Shown piece after piece: positions 50,729 to 59,663 of a stretch of 64,000 nucleotides of DNA (positions are counted from its first letter, which is position 1; each line of letters starts with the position of its first letter). The translations under genes and the position numbers were made by a program. The notes beneath the pieces were generated by a model. The model saw nothing but the letters and a program-made list of their open reading frames with translations, did not search any database and was not told the DNA's origin. This DNA is from Polynucleobacter sp. JS-JIR-II-50 (GTDB lineage: Bacteria; Pseudomonadota; Gammaproteobacteria; Burkholderiales; Burkholderiaceae): the NCBI RefSeq assembly GCF_018687895.1, contig NZ_CP061307.1, positions 1,984,934 through 2,048,933 of the forward strand. Direction: 5' to 3'.

Positions 50729-51373
50729 ATGACTATTACTCGATTTTGCTTAGTTCGCCACGGAGAAACCGACTGGAATGCTGCGCACCGCCTTCAAGGC
50801 CACACTGACATTAGCCTCAATGCCAGAGGCTTAGCACAAGCAAGACAAATGGCGCGTGCCCTCAAAAATATTCAGCTGCAATTTGATGTTTTATATACTA
50901 GCGATCTTCAGCGTGCAGCCAAGACTGCACAAGCCATTGAAGAATTATTCGACACAACTGCGATCCCAAATGCCGCACTCAGAGAGCGCCATCTTGGCGC
51001 CCTGCAGGGGCTCACTACTGATGAAGCCCCAATGCGTGAACCAGATCTCTGGGAATCTCATCTCAGCAGAAATATTGAAGAAAACTTACGTAATGGAGAA
51101 AGCATTCAACAATTTGCAGATCGCATTAAAACTACGCTTATCGAGATCTGCAAACAACATCCAGGTAAAACTATTTTGCTGGTCAGTCATGGAGGCGCAT
51201 TAGATATGATGTACAGAATTGCGAGCAATCAAGCTCTGGATGCAGAAAAGGCCGTTACCGTACCCAATGCCTCTGTCAACTGGATCAGTCATGATGGGCT
51301 TGCATGGAAAGTGAATAGCTGGGCAGATACAAGCCATCTAGAGGATTTATCTCTAGATAATCTAGATCTCTAG
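50729..51373 (+). CDS. Histidine phosphatase family protein
   Basis: A 214-aa phosphoglycerate mutase-like phosphatase. The phosphohistidine motif is LVRHGETDWNAAHRLQGHTDISLN and the second catalytic His is in LLVSHGGALDMMYRIA; RERHLGALQGLT carries the acid residue. Cobalamin-type (CobC), GpmB-type or nucleotide phosphatases all share this pattern, so the substrate is open. Follows MOSC and GNAT in the same direction. Confidence 0.9.
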   Translation: MTITRFCLVRHGETDWNAAHRLQGHTDISLNARGLAQARQMARALKNIQLQFDVLYTSDLQRAAKTAQAIEELFDTTAIPNAALRERHLGALQGLTTDEAPMREPDLWESHLSRNIEENLRNGESIQQFADRIKTTLIEICKQHPGKTILLVSHGGALDMMYRIASNQALDAEKAVTVPNASVNWISHDGLAWKVNSWADTSHLEDLSLDNLDL

Positions 51374-51400
51374 TAGCCCACAAGGGCTTATGATGCATAC

Positions 51401-52171
51401 ATGAAATCGATTTTTCGCATAACGACTCTTTTAATTGCCGCTGCAATCTATATTCCCGCCTACGCGTTAGATGATATTCCGGATGCACTTCCGGATCGCA
51501 TTGTTGGCGATATCGGCGCGGCCGTTTACACCTCTAACTTACACATTGGCACCGAAGGCACTCAATCCTTAGCTCTGCCCTATGCCTTTTTTGACTATCA
51601 GCGTTTTTTCGCTCGCATTGATGAGGTAGGCATTAAGACCTTCAAGATGGGCTACGGCTATTTTGAAGTCATCGGAAAAATTAATTTAGATACCTACAAA
51701 GTAAAGTCGTCAATTAATGGCAACTCTATCAATCGAAGCGACCCAATACCCCTTGGCCTAGGAACTTTTCAGGAAACGCCCATTGGGGGATTTTTTGTTA
51801 ATGCCTATCATGACTTCGGGAAGTCAAAAGGGGCGCTCTATGAATTTTTATACTTCGCCGAAATTGAAACCTATAAAAAAGTAATCGTCTATCCGCAAAT
51901 TGGTGTGGAACGACAGTCAAGTCAATATGCTAATTACTACTATGGCATCAACCCTGGAGAGTCGACAGCTACTGGTTATGCGGCTTATAGCGCCCCCGCA
52001 ACAAACAATCTTTTAGCGGGACTCATGGTGGAAATTCCAGTGGTGGATAACTGGTACATCAACGTGTATGGCAAACGCAAATGGATGGGTGGTGGAATTA
52101 ATAACAGCCCAGTCATGAATCGCTCATTCCAAGACAATGTCTTTATGGCACTTGCGTATCGCTTTAAGTAA
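51401..52171 (+). CDS. MipA/OmpV family outer-membrane protein
   Basis: A 256-aa beta-barrel protein with a signal peptide ending near YIPAYALDD. GDIGAAVYTSNLHIGTEGTQSLALPYAFFDYQRFFAR near the N-terminus and alternating polar/aromatic strands ending in VFMALAYRFK with a C-terminal aromatic are typical of MipA/OmpV, which scaffold murein hydrolases or act as porin-like proteins. Specific role unknown. Confidence 0.85.
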   Translation: MKSIFRITTLLIAAAIYIPAYALDDIPDALPDRIVGDIGAAVYTSNLHIGTEGTQSLALPYAFFDYQRFFARIDEVGIKTFKMGYGYFEVIGKINLDTYKVKSSINGNSINRSDPIPLGLGTFQETPIGGFFVNAYHDFGKSKGALYEFLYFAEIETYKKVIVYPQIGVERQSSQYANYYYGINPGESTATGYAAYSAPATNNLLAGLMVEIPVVDNWYINVYGKRKWMGGGINNSPVMNRSFQDNVFMALAYRFK

Positions 52172-52205
52172 GCAGATAGAATCCGGCTTACTCTACATGG
52201 CGGCC

Positions 52206-52940
52206 TTAGAAAGACATGACTAAGATCGACAAGCCTGAAATTAACATCACCAGCTCCATCAGCAACAAAAATTTCTTTTCTGGTAACGCCAGAACAATTT
52301 TCTTAGAAAAGATCGAGCCTACCAAAACACAGCTTCCAATAAGAAGTCCCTGAATAACTGCAGTTACATTGAGGAAGCCGAGCTGATGAAATGTAATTCC
52401 CTTGGTAAACAGAATAGATAGGGTGCTTGCCGCCTCTGTGCCTAAGAAGGCGCCCTTGGTGAGGCCAAAGGCCAGAAAGAAAGGGGTGTTGATAGCGCCT
52501 GTAGTCGCAACAATGCCAGTCAAATAGCCAATAGCGGCCCCAACCAAGGCCATCTGCCAAAGTTTTAGATAAAAATTTTGGTTGCGCATCCAGCGACGAA
52601 TCGGAATTAATGCGATTAAAAATATTCCTAAAGTTATTTCAATTAAATGTTCATCCAGTTGCACGAGAGTATTCACACCCAATATCGTGAATGGTATTGC
52701 AGCTAGGCTATAGACAAAACAAACGCGCCATTGAATCACACTCCACCACAAAAAAATACGAGAGAGATTGGCTACGGTGGCAACCAAAGCTATGACGGGA
52801 ATGGCCTGAATAGGTCCATAAAAATAGACCAAAGCGGGCATCAATATGATGGTGGTACCAAAACCAATGACGCCACCTAAAACCCCAGCGCCCAGGCCCA
52901 ATGAGCCAAGCACTATAGCCTGCAGAATTAGGTCAGGCAT
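52206..52940 (-). CDS. Sulfite exporter TauE/SafE family protein
   Basis: A 244-aa membrane protein with about eight hydrophobic segments. LGAGVLGGVIGFGTTIILMPALVYFYGP at the N-terminus and TGIVATTGAINTPFFLAFGLTKGAFLGTEAA in the second half are the two inverted TauE/SafE repeats (G-x-G-x-G-x-G-x-x-x-x-P). The family exports sulfite, sulfonates or related anions; substrate undefined here. Confidence 0.9.
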   Translation of the reverse strand: MPDLILQAIVLGSLGLGAGVLGGVIGFGTTIILMPALVYFYGPIQAIPVIALVATVANLSRIFLWWSVIQWRVCFVYSLAAIPFTILGVNTLVQLDEHLIEITLGIFLIALIPIRRWMRNQNFYLKLWQMALVGAAIGYLTGIVATTGAINTPFFLAFGLTKGAFLGTEAASTLSILFTKGITFHQLGFLNVTAVIQGLLIGSCVLVGSIFSKKIVLALPEKKFLLLMELVMLISGLSILVMSF

Positions 52941-53060
52941 GTTTACTTATCTCAATTAAATTTTGAATGACAAGGTCAATGTAAAAAATTTCTTTCAAAA
53001 AAAAACAAAAGCCGCTCGAAGGTGGTTTAAGCTCCTTAAGCAGCCGAAGGAAGCAATAAA

Positions 53061-53216
53061 TCAACTGCTGCTAACGCAGGCTGTAGGCATTTCCCATAAG
53101 GGTTTTTGTTGGCTAAAGTCGCAATTTAATCCATCCGGAGAGGTGGTACTGGCAAGACAACCGCTCAAAACCAGAGCGAATGAAGTCACAGTTAAAGCTA
53201 GGGCTATTTTGTTCAT
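53061..53216 (-). CDS. Very small lipoprotein, hypothetical (51 aa)
   Basis: In the 321-base gap between the TauE and patatin genes, an ATG at 53214-53216 with GAGG upstream opens 51 codons. The product starts MNKIALALTVTSFALVLSGC, a clear lipoprotein signal with lipobox LSGC, followed by about 30 residues with two more Cys (NCDFS and TACVSSS). A rightward frame (52963-53235) on the opposite strand has no such signature. Function unknown; possibly an outer-membrane small lipoprotein. Confidence 0.65.
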   Translation of the reverse strand: MNKIALALTVTSFALVLSGCLASTTSPDGLNCDFSQQKPLWEMPTACVSSS

Positions 53217-53261
53217 GTTGCAATACCTCACTTGAAATTCAGCTTTATAAATAATTTTGCA

Positions 53262-54365
53262 TTAAGCCCAAAATGCTTTCATCATTGCAACATCAGCAAT
53301 GCCCCTATCGTTCCCATACTTCAAATAGGGCGCAATCCATTTTGGATCAAGAAGATTCTCTACCTTAGATAAACCAGGCGGAAGACCAACAACAATGTGC
53401 TTGGTCTTTGTGCCGCCCCCCTCTAAATCTTTCACCTCTTGATTGATCGTATTGGGCAGAGAAGATAAACGCAATCCCTGCTTTTGCTCATTGATCGTTC
53501 CATCGCCTAAAGAAATCACAATGGCTCGTTTAACGCCGGCAATAACATCGCTATGCGTGCTACTTTGGCTCATGCCGCCATCCATACATAACCTATCCTT
53601 TATGAATGTAGGGCCAACCTGGCCTGGTGCTGAAGAGCTTGCGGCACAAGCAACGTTAATAGGAACATTATCGGCTTTTGACACAACAATACGCTGTCCC
53701 GTAAAGCAATCAATCGCCGTAGTAAACATTCCATCTGAAGGCCAAGCAGAAGCCGTTAGCAGCTTCTTCATTACCTTGTAGTGATTGGCTACACCATCAG
53801 GATTGAACGAAGCCATCGCAGCTTTGCCGATGCGCTGAATAGATGCGAGAGATCCATCACGCACCGTCAACTCGGCATGCTGCGCCCTTAATTGAGAAGC
53901 ATTAAATTTCAATGCGGGCATCATTTCTGCAAGCAGTTTTGGGAAATCCGCAAAAAGATCCATCTCACCCATAAGACGCCACAAGTGCCCAGATGTCAGC
54001 ATTGCGCCAAATATTGAACCTGCAGAAGTGCCGACCACAACATCTGCACCGCTTAAATCTACGCCAGCCTTCTTAAGCGCATTGCAGTACCCGGCATACC
54101 AAGCAATCAATGGAGTTCCGCCACCGCCCAACGCCAAACCTCGCTCCTTGCCTTGGGCGAACGGATTCTTAAATGGGGCTGGATGAACTAAACCATCATT
54201 CCAACTCGTTGTAGATTCAACATCTTTTTTAGCTGCCAAGGCCTCAACTTCTGCAATAGTGTTTGATGAAAAATTTTGTGCCTGGGCTAAAGCTTGTGTA
54301 CTGGTAACTGCCGCGATGCCAGCAGCAGAAGTTTTTAAGAAATTACGGCGTGATGATGCAATCAT
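53262..54365 (-). CDS. Patatin-like phospholipase with Tat-type signal
   Basis: A 367-aa serine hydrolase. SSRRNFLKTSAAGIAAVTST is a twin-arginine signal (RRNFLK) ending near TQALAQA. The patatin domain has the oxyanion loop LALGGGGTPL, the nucleophile elbow VVGTSAGS and the Asp of the dyad in DGGMSQSS. It is probably exported folded to the periplasm and acts on lipids; the exact substrate is unknown. Confidence 0.88.
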   Translation of the reverse strand: MIASSRRNFLKTSAAGIAAVTSTQALAQAQNFSSNTIAEVEALAAKKDVESTTSWNDGLVHPAPFKNPFAQGKERGLALGGGGTPLIAWYAGYCNALKKAGVDLSGADVVVGTSAGSIFGAMLTSGHLWRLMGEMDLFADFPKLLAEMMPALKFNASQLRAQHAELTVRDGSLASIQRIGKAAMASFNPDGVANHYKVMKKLLTASAWPSDGMFTTAIDCFTGQRIVVSKADNVPINVACAASSSAPGQVGPTFIKDRLCMDGGMSQSSTHSDVIAGVKRAIVISLGDGTINEQKQGLRLSSLPNTINQEVKDLEGGGTKTKHIVVGLPPGLSKVENLLDPKWIAPYLKYGNDRGIADVAMMKAFWA

Positions 54366-54420
54366 ATAGTTTCCATAAATAATGCTCGATTTATAGCGGG
54401 CCCTAACGGCAAAGGATCGT

Positions 54421-54819
54421 TTAAACAGCGAGCCTGTAGAGAGACCATCCCAAGTTCAAAGCAACTAATGCAATGAGCGTGAAAAAAGTAAATTTCATTC
54501 CGAGCACGCGCTTGCTGAAATCTGGCGGTGGAGTATTCATACCCTTTGCATGAATCAAACGTCCAATAATGAGTGAGACGCCTGGAATGGCCACCAACCA
54601 CCAAGGGGCGCCATTTAACTCAAGACAAGCAATTAGGATAATTCCAATGGGAACGTATTCGGCAAAGTTGCCTTGTGTACGAATGGCCCTCTCAAGATCT
54701 TCGTGACCACCACTTCCTAGACCAACCTTATTTTTCCTTCTTAAGCCAATGACAGCAAAAGAGAGTTTGATAAAAATAATGGTTAAGGCAGCGGCAATAA
54801 TTGAGGTGACTAATAGCAT
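54421..54819 (-). CDS. MAPEG family membrane protein
   Basis: A 132-aa protein with four hydrophobic helices. LERAIRTQGNFAEYVPIGIILIACLELNG is the MAPEG signature (eicosanoid/glutathione metabolism family), and RLIHAKGMNTP follows. Bacterial members may conjugate glutathione to lipophilic compounds, but the activity is unproven. It lies ten bases after the HAD gene. Confidence 0.9.
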   Translation of the reverse strand: MLLVTSIIAAALTIIFIKLSFAVIGLRRKNKVGLGSGGHEDLERAIRTQGNFAEYVPIGIILIACLELNGAPWWLVAIPGVSLIIGRLIHAKGMNTPPPDFSKRVLGMKFTFFTLIALVALNLGWSLYRLAV

Positions 54820-54829
54820 TCATATCTCC

Positions 54830-55513
54830 TTAGATAACTTCTAATACCTTGCTTAAAGAATTGCCTTCATAGTTTGGTTTTTCACCAATCTCTTCAAAAG
54901 GGTGACCAAGGCGATTGACCCAAAACACATCAAAGCCATACCACTTTGCAGCTAGAGCATCCCAAGCATTACTCGACACAAAGAGAATTTCTTCCTTCTT
55001 GACGGGAAATGCTTTTAGTAAAAGCTCATAGGCTTGTGGAGCCGTTTTAAATAGACGCACTTCCTCAATTGTTACAACCTTATCTAAGTAAGGCTTTACT
55101 CCGTTGCTCTCCACTACAGTAGCGAGCATCTCTCTACTGCCATTAGACAGTATGGCCGTAGATAAACCTTTTTCTTTAATAGCTTTGAGAACACTCACGC
55201 TATCTTCAAAACCAGTGAGCTTGGCATACTGATCCATCAATCGCTTCTCATATTCTGGCGAGAGATTTAAGTTCATGCGTTTACAGACATATCGCAATGA
55301 GCGAATGGTTAGCTCCCAAAACGGGAGATAGTGCTTACTGCCGCTAGGATTGGGATCGCTCATCGTCACTAAGCGGGTATATTCAATTTGACGATCGCGC
55401 CACATTAAAGCAAAGGCCTGTCCATGACCCGGAAACAATTCTTCTGCCAACTGCCCCATGGAATACACATCAAATAATGTGCCATAGGCATCAAAAGCGA
55501 TTAGCTTATACAT
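54830..55513 (-). CDS. HAD family haloacid dehalogenase, type II
   Basis: A 227-aa enzyme of the (S)-2-haloacid dehalogenase type. The nucleophile motif is IAFDAYGTLFDVYSM (Asp8), motif II is TAILSNGSREML, and FVSSNAWDALAAKWYGFDVFWVNR holds the Ser-Asn and Asp residues typical of type II dehalogenases rather than phosphatases. It likely releases halide from short 2-haloacids; substrate range unknown. Confidence 0.9.
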   Translation of the reverse strand: MYKLIAFDAYGTLFDVYSMGQLAEELFPGHGQAFALMWRDRQIEYTRLVTMSDPNPSGSKHYLPFWELTIRSLRYVCKRMNLNLSPEYEKRLMDQYAKLTGFEDSVSVLKAIKEKGLSTAILSNGSREMLATVVESNGVKPYLDKVVTIEEVRLFKTAPQAYELLLKAFPVKKEEILFVSSNAWDALAAKWYGFDVFWVNRLGHPFEEIGEKPNYEGNSLSKVLEVI

Positions 55514-55550
55514 GTGTTTCTTGCTTTCTAGTATGAATTTCTATTGTCAT

Positions 55551-56234
55551 TTAATCAGAAAATTTAGCCAACGCATGCCACCCAAAACTAAGAAGGGGGA
55601 GCATATCTTTAGCAAAACCAGTGACTTCTTTAATTAACTCTTTAGAGCAAATCGTTGATCTGGGCAACTGCTTTCTAATAATCCAGCCCTTGAGTTTGAT
55701 TGCTCGTTCAACCTCTGGCGGGACATCATTAAAGCCCCTCGGAATGCGGGCCAATGTGTTGGAATAATCCAGCTCATAGCCTTTTCTTTTTAGAGACTTC
55801 TCAAGCGAAATCCAAGCCTTAGGGCTATCTAAAATTCCCTGTCTGAGCTTTTTTAGATTGTGGGCTTCTGGCTGTAAATAACCTGCAGCACATCTACTAC
55901 CCAGGGGATCTAAACGAAAATACAAAACGCCGGGAGAGTGCTTGTCGCCAGTTCTCGTAAAGAGCCCGCTGGCATGCATGTTGTAAGGATGCTTTGCTTT
56001 TGAAAACCGAGCATCTCGATTAATTCTAAAGAGAGATTTTTTAGGATCACCCCACAAGGGCACATCTTTTTTAGCGAGACTCTCAGACAAGACATCTGTA
56101 AAGTGCTTCATGGGTTCGCGCACAAACTCTTCATATTCCGAGCGATGCTCAGAAAACCAAATTCTAGTTTGATTGTTGGTAAGCTCTTCTAGAAATTTGA
56201 AAGCTTTCGGACTAAATCCAATAAATTCACTCAT
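55551..56234 (-). CDS. DUF2461 / TIGR02453 family protein
   Basis: A 227-aa protein from ATG 56234 (MSEFIGFSPKAFKFLEEL); a TTG eight codons earlier, right after the DUF3106 stop, is possible. FSPKAFKFLEELTNNQTRIWFSEHRSEYEEFVREP is the family signature, with RINRDARFSKAKHPYNMHASGLF and YFRLDPLGSRCAAGYLQPEA further on. No biochemical function is established. Confidence 0.88.
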   Translation of the reverse strand: MSEFIGFSPKAFKFLEELTNNQTRIWFSEHRSEYEEFVREPMKHFTDVLSESLAKKDVPLWGDPKKSLFRINRDARFSKAKHPYNMHASGLFTRTGDKHSPGVLYFRLDPLGSRCAAGYLQPEAHNLKKLRQGILDSPKAWISLEKSLKRKGYELDYSNTLARIPRGFNDVPPEVERAIKLKGWIIRKQLPRSTICSKELIKEVTGFAKDMLPLLSFGWHALAKFSD

Positions 56235-56260
56235 TGCAGTAAGGGGCGAGGATGCCAAGC

Positions 56261-56692
56261 CTAACCCGGTTGTTTAAACCGCTGCTGCTTTTCCTCAGGA
56301 CTCATGTTGTCCCATTTAGCTCTTCGTGCTTTCATTTCTGCCTGCTCTTCGGGTGTTAGCCCATCAAAGAAAGCCTTTCTCTCGGCCTTCATTTTTTCTT
56401 TTTGTTCAGGAGTAATGGATTGCCATTGAGCCTTCATTTTTTCCTGAACCAGCTTGCGATCTTCGGGACTTAAGGCCTTCATTTGATTGCGCCTTTGATG
56501 CCAATACGCTTTGCGCTCCTCTGGTGTTGCCTTCAGCAATGCAGCATCTATTTGCTTCATCTGCTCAAAGCGCTGATCAAAGGTGAGATTGATGTTGGCC
56601 AAAGGATTTGGTGGCTCAGGTATGGCAGCACCAGCCAAGGAAATCACAGAAACACTAAATAGCGCTCCAACTACCCATTTTTTAGAAATCAT
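56261..56692 (-). CDS. DUF3106 domain protein, exported
   Basis: A 143-aa protein with an N-terminal signal (VVGALFSVSVISLAGAAIPEPP) and a charged helical body of repeated units in which SPEDRK, TPEQKEKMKAE, TPEEQAEMKARR and SPEEKQQRF recur at about 20-residue spacing, the DUF3106 pattern. It is likely periplasmic; the function is unknown. The closely similar spacing suggests internal duplication. Confidence 0.82.
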   Translation of the reverse strand: MISKKWVVGALFSVSVISLAGAAIPEPPNPLANINLTFDQRFEQMKQIDAALLKATPEERKAYWHQRRNQMKALSPEDRKLVQEKMKAQWQSITPEQKEKMKAERKAFFDGLTPEEQAEMKARRAKWDNMSPEEKQQRFKQPG

Positions 56693-56757
56693 CGCCTCAT
56701 CTCCCGCCGGTTATGAACCATTCTAATCCTGGTCAGGGCAGAGTCAACTGGCCCCAG

Positions 56758-57714
56758 CTAGTAAGTTAGGCCTGCAATATAAGCGTAAAGCGGAATGCCC
56801 AAAATGATATTGAAGGGGAAGGTAATTCCCAATGACATTCCCATATATAAGGCGGGGTTTACTTCTGGAAGCGCATGCCTTAACACTGCTGGCACAGCAA
56901 TATAAGAAGCGCTGGCAGCAAGCACCATCAATAGGACGGTATCGCCCAATGGCAAGCCCAATAGCTTGCAAAGTGCCAATGCAATAGAGGCATGAACCAA
57001 AGGAGCGCCGATTGCATAAAGCAAAGTAATGGGTGGCTTACCCTTTAATCCCTCAAAGTTCTTAGCCGCCATCAAACCCATGTCGAGCAAGAAGAAGGCC
57101 AGCATTCCCTTGAACAAATCGATTGAAAATGGGGCCATTATTTTTTGCCCACTATCGCCACTGACTAAGCCAACCAACATCGAGCCTAAAAGGAGTAGCT
57201 GCGCGCCATCAGTAAAGGATTCATGAAGAATCTTGGACATGCTTGTCGACTGTGTTGAATTCGTGGCTGATGTCCTCGCTTTATTCGCTAACAAGATTGC
57301 CAGAATGATTGCCGGTGACTCCATCAAAGCCATTGCAGCAGCCATGTGTCCGCCAAACGCAATGCCATATTGATCAAGCGCTTGTGTCGCAGTAATAAAC
57401 GTAACGGCGCTAACCGAACCATAAGTAGCTGCAATGGCGGCTGCATCATAGTTATTGAGCTTGGTTCTTAAAACCATATATCCCATGAGAGGAATGATGA
57501 TTGCCAAAAATACAGCGAGCCCAAGCGCCAAACCAATCTCAAGAGTAAATCCTGATTTATGAAGGGCAAAACCACCCTTTAAACCCAAAGCCATCAATAA
57601 GTAGAGCGATAAAAATCTAGCAATGGGCTGAGGAATTTCTAGATTGGATTTAACGGCACCAGCAAAAGCACCAAAGACGAAAAAGAGAATTGCTGGATCC
57701 AAGAAATTATTCAT
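56758..57714 (-). CDS. sbtA: Sodium-dependent bicarbonate transporter, SbtA family
   Basis: A 318-aa membrane protein with ten hydrophobic segments and the SbtA landmarks: NFLDPAILFFVFGAFAGAVKSNLEIP, LYLLMALGLKGGFAL, ATYGSVSAVTFITA and GHMAAAMALMESPAIILAILLA. Such permeases take up HCO3- with Na+. No SbtB (PII-like) partner is adjacent. In a heterotroph it could feed anaplerotic carboxylations, helped by the carbonic anhydrase at 40 kb; that link is inference. Confidence 0.9.
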   Translation of the reverse strand: MNNFLDPAILFFVFGAFAGAVKSNLEIPQPIARFLSLYLLMALGLKGGFALHKSGFTLEIGLALGLAVFLAIIIPLMGYMVLRTKLNNYDAAAIAATYGSVSAVTFITATQALDQYGIAFGGHMAAAMALMESPAIILAILLANKARTSATNSTQSTSMSKILHESFTDGAQLLLLGSMLVGLVSGDSGQKIMAPFSIDLFKGMLAFFLLDMGLMAAKNFEGLKGKPPITLLYAIGAPLVHASIALALCKLLGLPLGDTVLLMVLAASASYIAVPAVLRHALPEVNPALYMGMSLGITFPFNIILGIPLYAYIAGLTY

Positions 57715-57770
57715 ACCAACATCTTAGGTAATTTTAGAAGTTCTTGTATTAGCCACACAGCGCCTGAGGG

Positions 57771-58667
57771 CTATACAGGATCGATGTGCGTCATGACATT
57801 GAGCACCGGCAACTTTTTCTTGATTTGATTGCCCGCGTTTAAGGCAATGTCGTGCCCAACCTTGACAGTGGCATTGGCATCCACATCGATATGAACGTCT
57901 ACCAAAATCATGTCGCCCATCTTGCGAGTTCGTAGATCATGAAAGCCTCTAACGCCCTCAGTAGATTTAATAATGTCCTCTATCTGACGATGCTCTTCCT
58001 CTGATACTGCCCTATCCATTAAGTCATGCAGGGCATCCCAACCAAACTTCCAACCCATTTTTGCCACCATTAAGCCAACTACTAAAGCACCAATAGCGTC
58101 AAAGATTGGGTGCCCAAATAAAGCACCAACAATACCAATAGAAACCACTAATGAAGAAGCGGCATCCGATCTAGCGTGCCAAGCATTAGCTACCAACATC
58201 GAAGATCGCACACGCTGCGCTACTGCCAACATGTATCTAAAAAGTAGCTCCTTTGCAACCAAAGAGGCCAATGCAACATATAAAGCTAGGATTTGGATTT
58301 GTCCAGCCGGCATTGGATTGACAATCTTTTCTCCGGCCTTAAAAAGCATGCCCGCACCAACAGCCAATAATGAAATTCCCAAAAATAGAGAGGCGGCGGT
58401 TTCATATCGTTGATGACCATAGCGGTGATCTTCATCTGCATCTTTGGCGCTATGATGATTAGCAAAGAGTACGACGAAGTCAGCGACCAAATCTGTCGCA
58501 GAGTGAATGCCATCCGCAATCAAGCCCTGTGAGCCAGACACAATGCCCGCAAACACCTGAGAAACTGTCAGGCCGATATTCACAACAACACTAACTAATG
58601 TGCTTTTCTTCGCAGCCTGTTGTTTAGCGGGCGTTTGTGATTCGTGATCTTCTATTTCTTTGTCCAT
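57771..58667 (-). CDS. Cation diffusion facilitator (CDF) transporter
   Basis: A 298-aa metal exporter. Six hydrophobic segments hold the metal site GLIADGIHSATDLVADFVVL (H-x-x-x-D) in TM2 and ANAWHARSDAASSLVVSIG (H-x-x-x-D) in TM5. The cytoplasmic domain has GVRGFHDLRTRKMGDMILVDVHIDVDAN and the closing VMTHIDP. The HxxxD pairs suggest Zn or Fe rather than Mn. Confidence 0.92.
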   Translation of the reverse strand: MDKEIEDHESQTPAKQQAAKKSTLVSVVVNIGLTVSQVFAGIVSGSQGLIADGIHSATDLVADFVVLFANHHSAKDADEDHRYGHQRYETAASLFLGISLLAVGAGMLFKAGEKIVNPMPAGQIQILALYVALASLVAKELLFRYMLAVAQRVRSSMLVANAWHARSDAASSLVVSIGIVGALFGHPIFDAIGALVVGLMVAKMGWKFGWDALHDLMDRAVSEEEHRQIEDIIKSTEGVRGFHDLRTRKMGDMILVDVHIDVDANATVKVGHDIALNAGNQIKKKLPVLNVMTHIDPV

Positions 58668-58744
58668 TAACTGATACTAGCAAAGAAGGAGGGGTTTGAG
58701 CCTGTTTTAGCCCATGCATATACACAGGAGCAATCAAACCAGAC

Positions 58745-59506
58745 TCAGGATGACCGATCCTTCATGGCCGCCCTAATGTCTTGATATATCTGTAAACCGG
58801 CAATTAAGATAAGCGAAAGGGATAAGGGCAATACTGAAATATAACCAACCCTTTTAAAGCTCACTGCACCAATAATTCCGCCCACTAAAAACATTCCAAA
58901 AATAAATAGGTGGGTTTTGAGTTTCTCTCTGTTGGCCTTGACATAGCCACTTACATTAGCTTCTGGTGACTTATTCCAATAGATCAACTTACCCAACTCA
59001 ATACCTATATCAGTAATTACGCCCGTCATATGCGTGGTTCTTATTTCTGCTCTAGAGGCTTTTGTAACTATGGCATTTTGTAGGCCCATCACAAAACATA
59101 AAAGAAGGGCAATCGCCGGGACAGTTAAAGGCAAATAGATATTCAAGTTGGCTCCCACCAAACCAAACACCAGTAGCAGAATGGCCTCGACCAATAAGGG
59201 CAAAGCGAACTCACTATGAATTTTTCTTCTATGGCCCCAATTAACAAGAATGGCTGTGGTTGCTGCTCCAAATAGAAATGAGAACAAAAGTGAAATGCCG
59301 CCCAATACAGAAATAAAATTATTGAGGGCTAGGTCATCGCCAATCGCGGAAATGATGCCGCTCATATGAGAGGTATAACGAGCAATCGCCAGAAATCCAC
59401 CGGCATTCACCGCGCCCGCCACAAATGCCATATAGGCACCTAACTGAACATTGGTCTTATGAGAGCGTTGAGCGCTAGTTAAAAGCTGAATGAACTTTAT
59501 TGGCAT
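58745..59506 (-). CDS. YoaK family (DUF1275) membrane protein
   Basis: A 253-aa protein with six or seven hydrophobic segments. AGAVNAGGFLAIARYTSHMSGIISAIGDDLALN is the family signature near residue 35, with CFVMGLQNAIVTKASRAEIRTTHMTGVITDIGIELGKLI centrally (the TRAxxRTTHxTG motif). Function unknown, possibly transport-related. Confidence 0.9.
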   Translation of the reverse strand: MPIKFIQLLTSAQRSHKTNVQLGAYMAFVAGAVNAGGFLAIARYTSHMSGIISAIGDDLALNNFISVLGGISLLFSFLFGAATTAILVNWGHRRKIHSEFALPLLVEAILLLVFGLVGANLNIYLPLTVPAIALLLCFVMGLQNAIVTKASRAEIRTTHMTGVITDIGIELGKLIYWNKSPEANVSGYVKANREKLKTHLFIFGMFLVGGIIGAVSFKRVGYISVLPLSLSLILIAGLQIYQDIRAAMKDRSS

Positions 59507-59562
59507 TGAAGTTACATTCTAAGGCCCACGCCGATTCGCCAATCAATGGGGCGCCTCAAGTG

Positions 59563-59586
59563 AAAAAACCACCCGAAGGTGGTTTT
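59563..59586 (-). terminator. Rho-independent terminator after cydB
   Basis: Leftward, AAAACCACC and GGTGGTTTT pair around a four-base loop (TTCG on the transcript) and are followed by TTTTTT. It is about 80 bases after the cydB stop, the expected end of the cydAB message. Confidence 0.88.
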
Positions 59587-59594
59587 GATCAGCT

Positions 59595-59631
59595 TGGTGG
59601 CGCGGCGTGGAGCCTAACCACCGATATAAGG
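59595..59631 (-). repeat. R1: degraded tRNA-like 3' half
   Basis: Read leftward it gives TCGGTGGTTAGGCTCCACG then CCGCGCC A CCA. That is a tRNA T-arm (GTGG/CCAC stem, seven-base loop TTAGGCT in place of TTCGANT), a seven-base acceptor strand, a discriminator and CCA, in correct spacing. No 5' half is present. It lies just after cydB and just before a terminator. Confidence 0.6.
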
Positions 59632-59663
59632 CGCGAATTATTTAATACGTCAGTTCTGGGGCT

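Noticed and set aside
52963..53235. 90-codon rightward frame in the TauE-patatin gap
   Set aside because: The opposite strand carries a lipoprotein gene with clear signal and lipobox; the rightward product is merely Lys-rich with no ribosome site.
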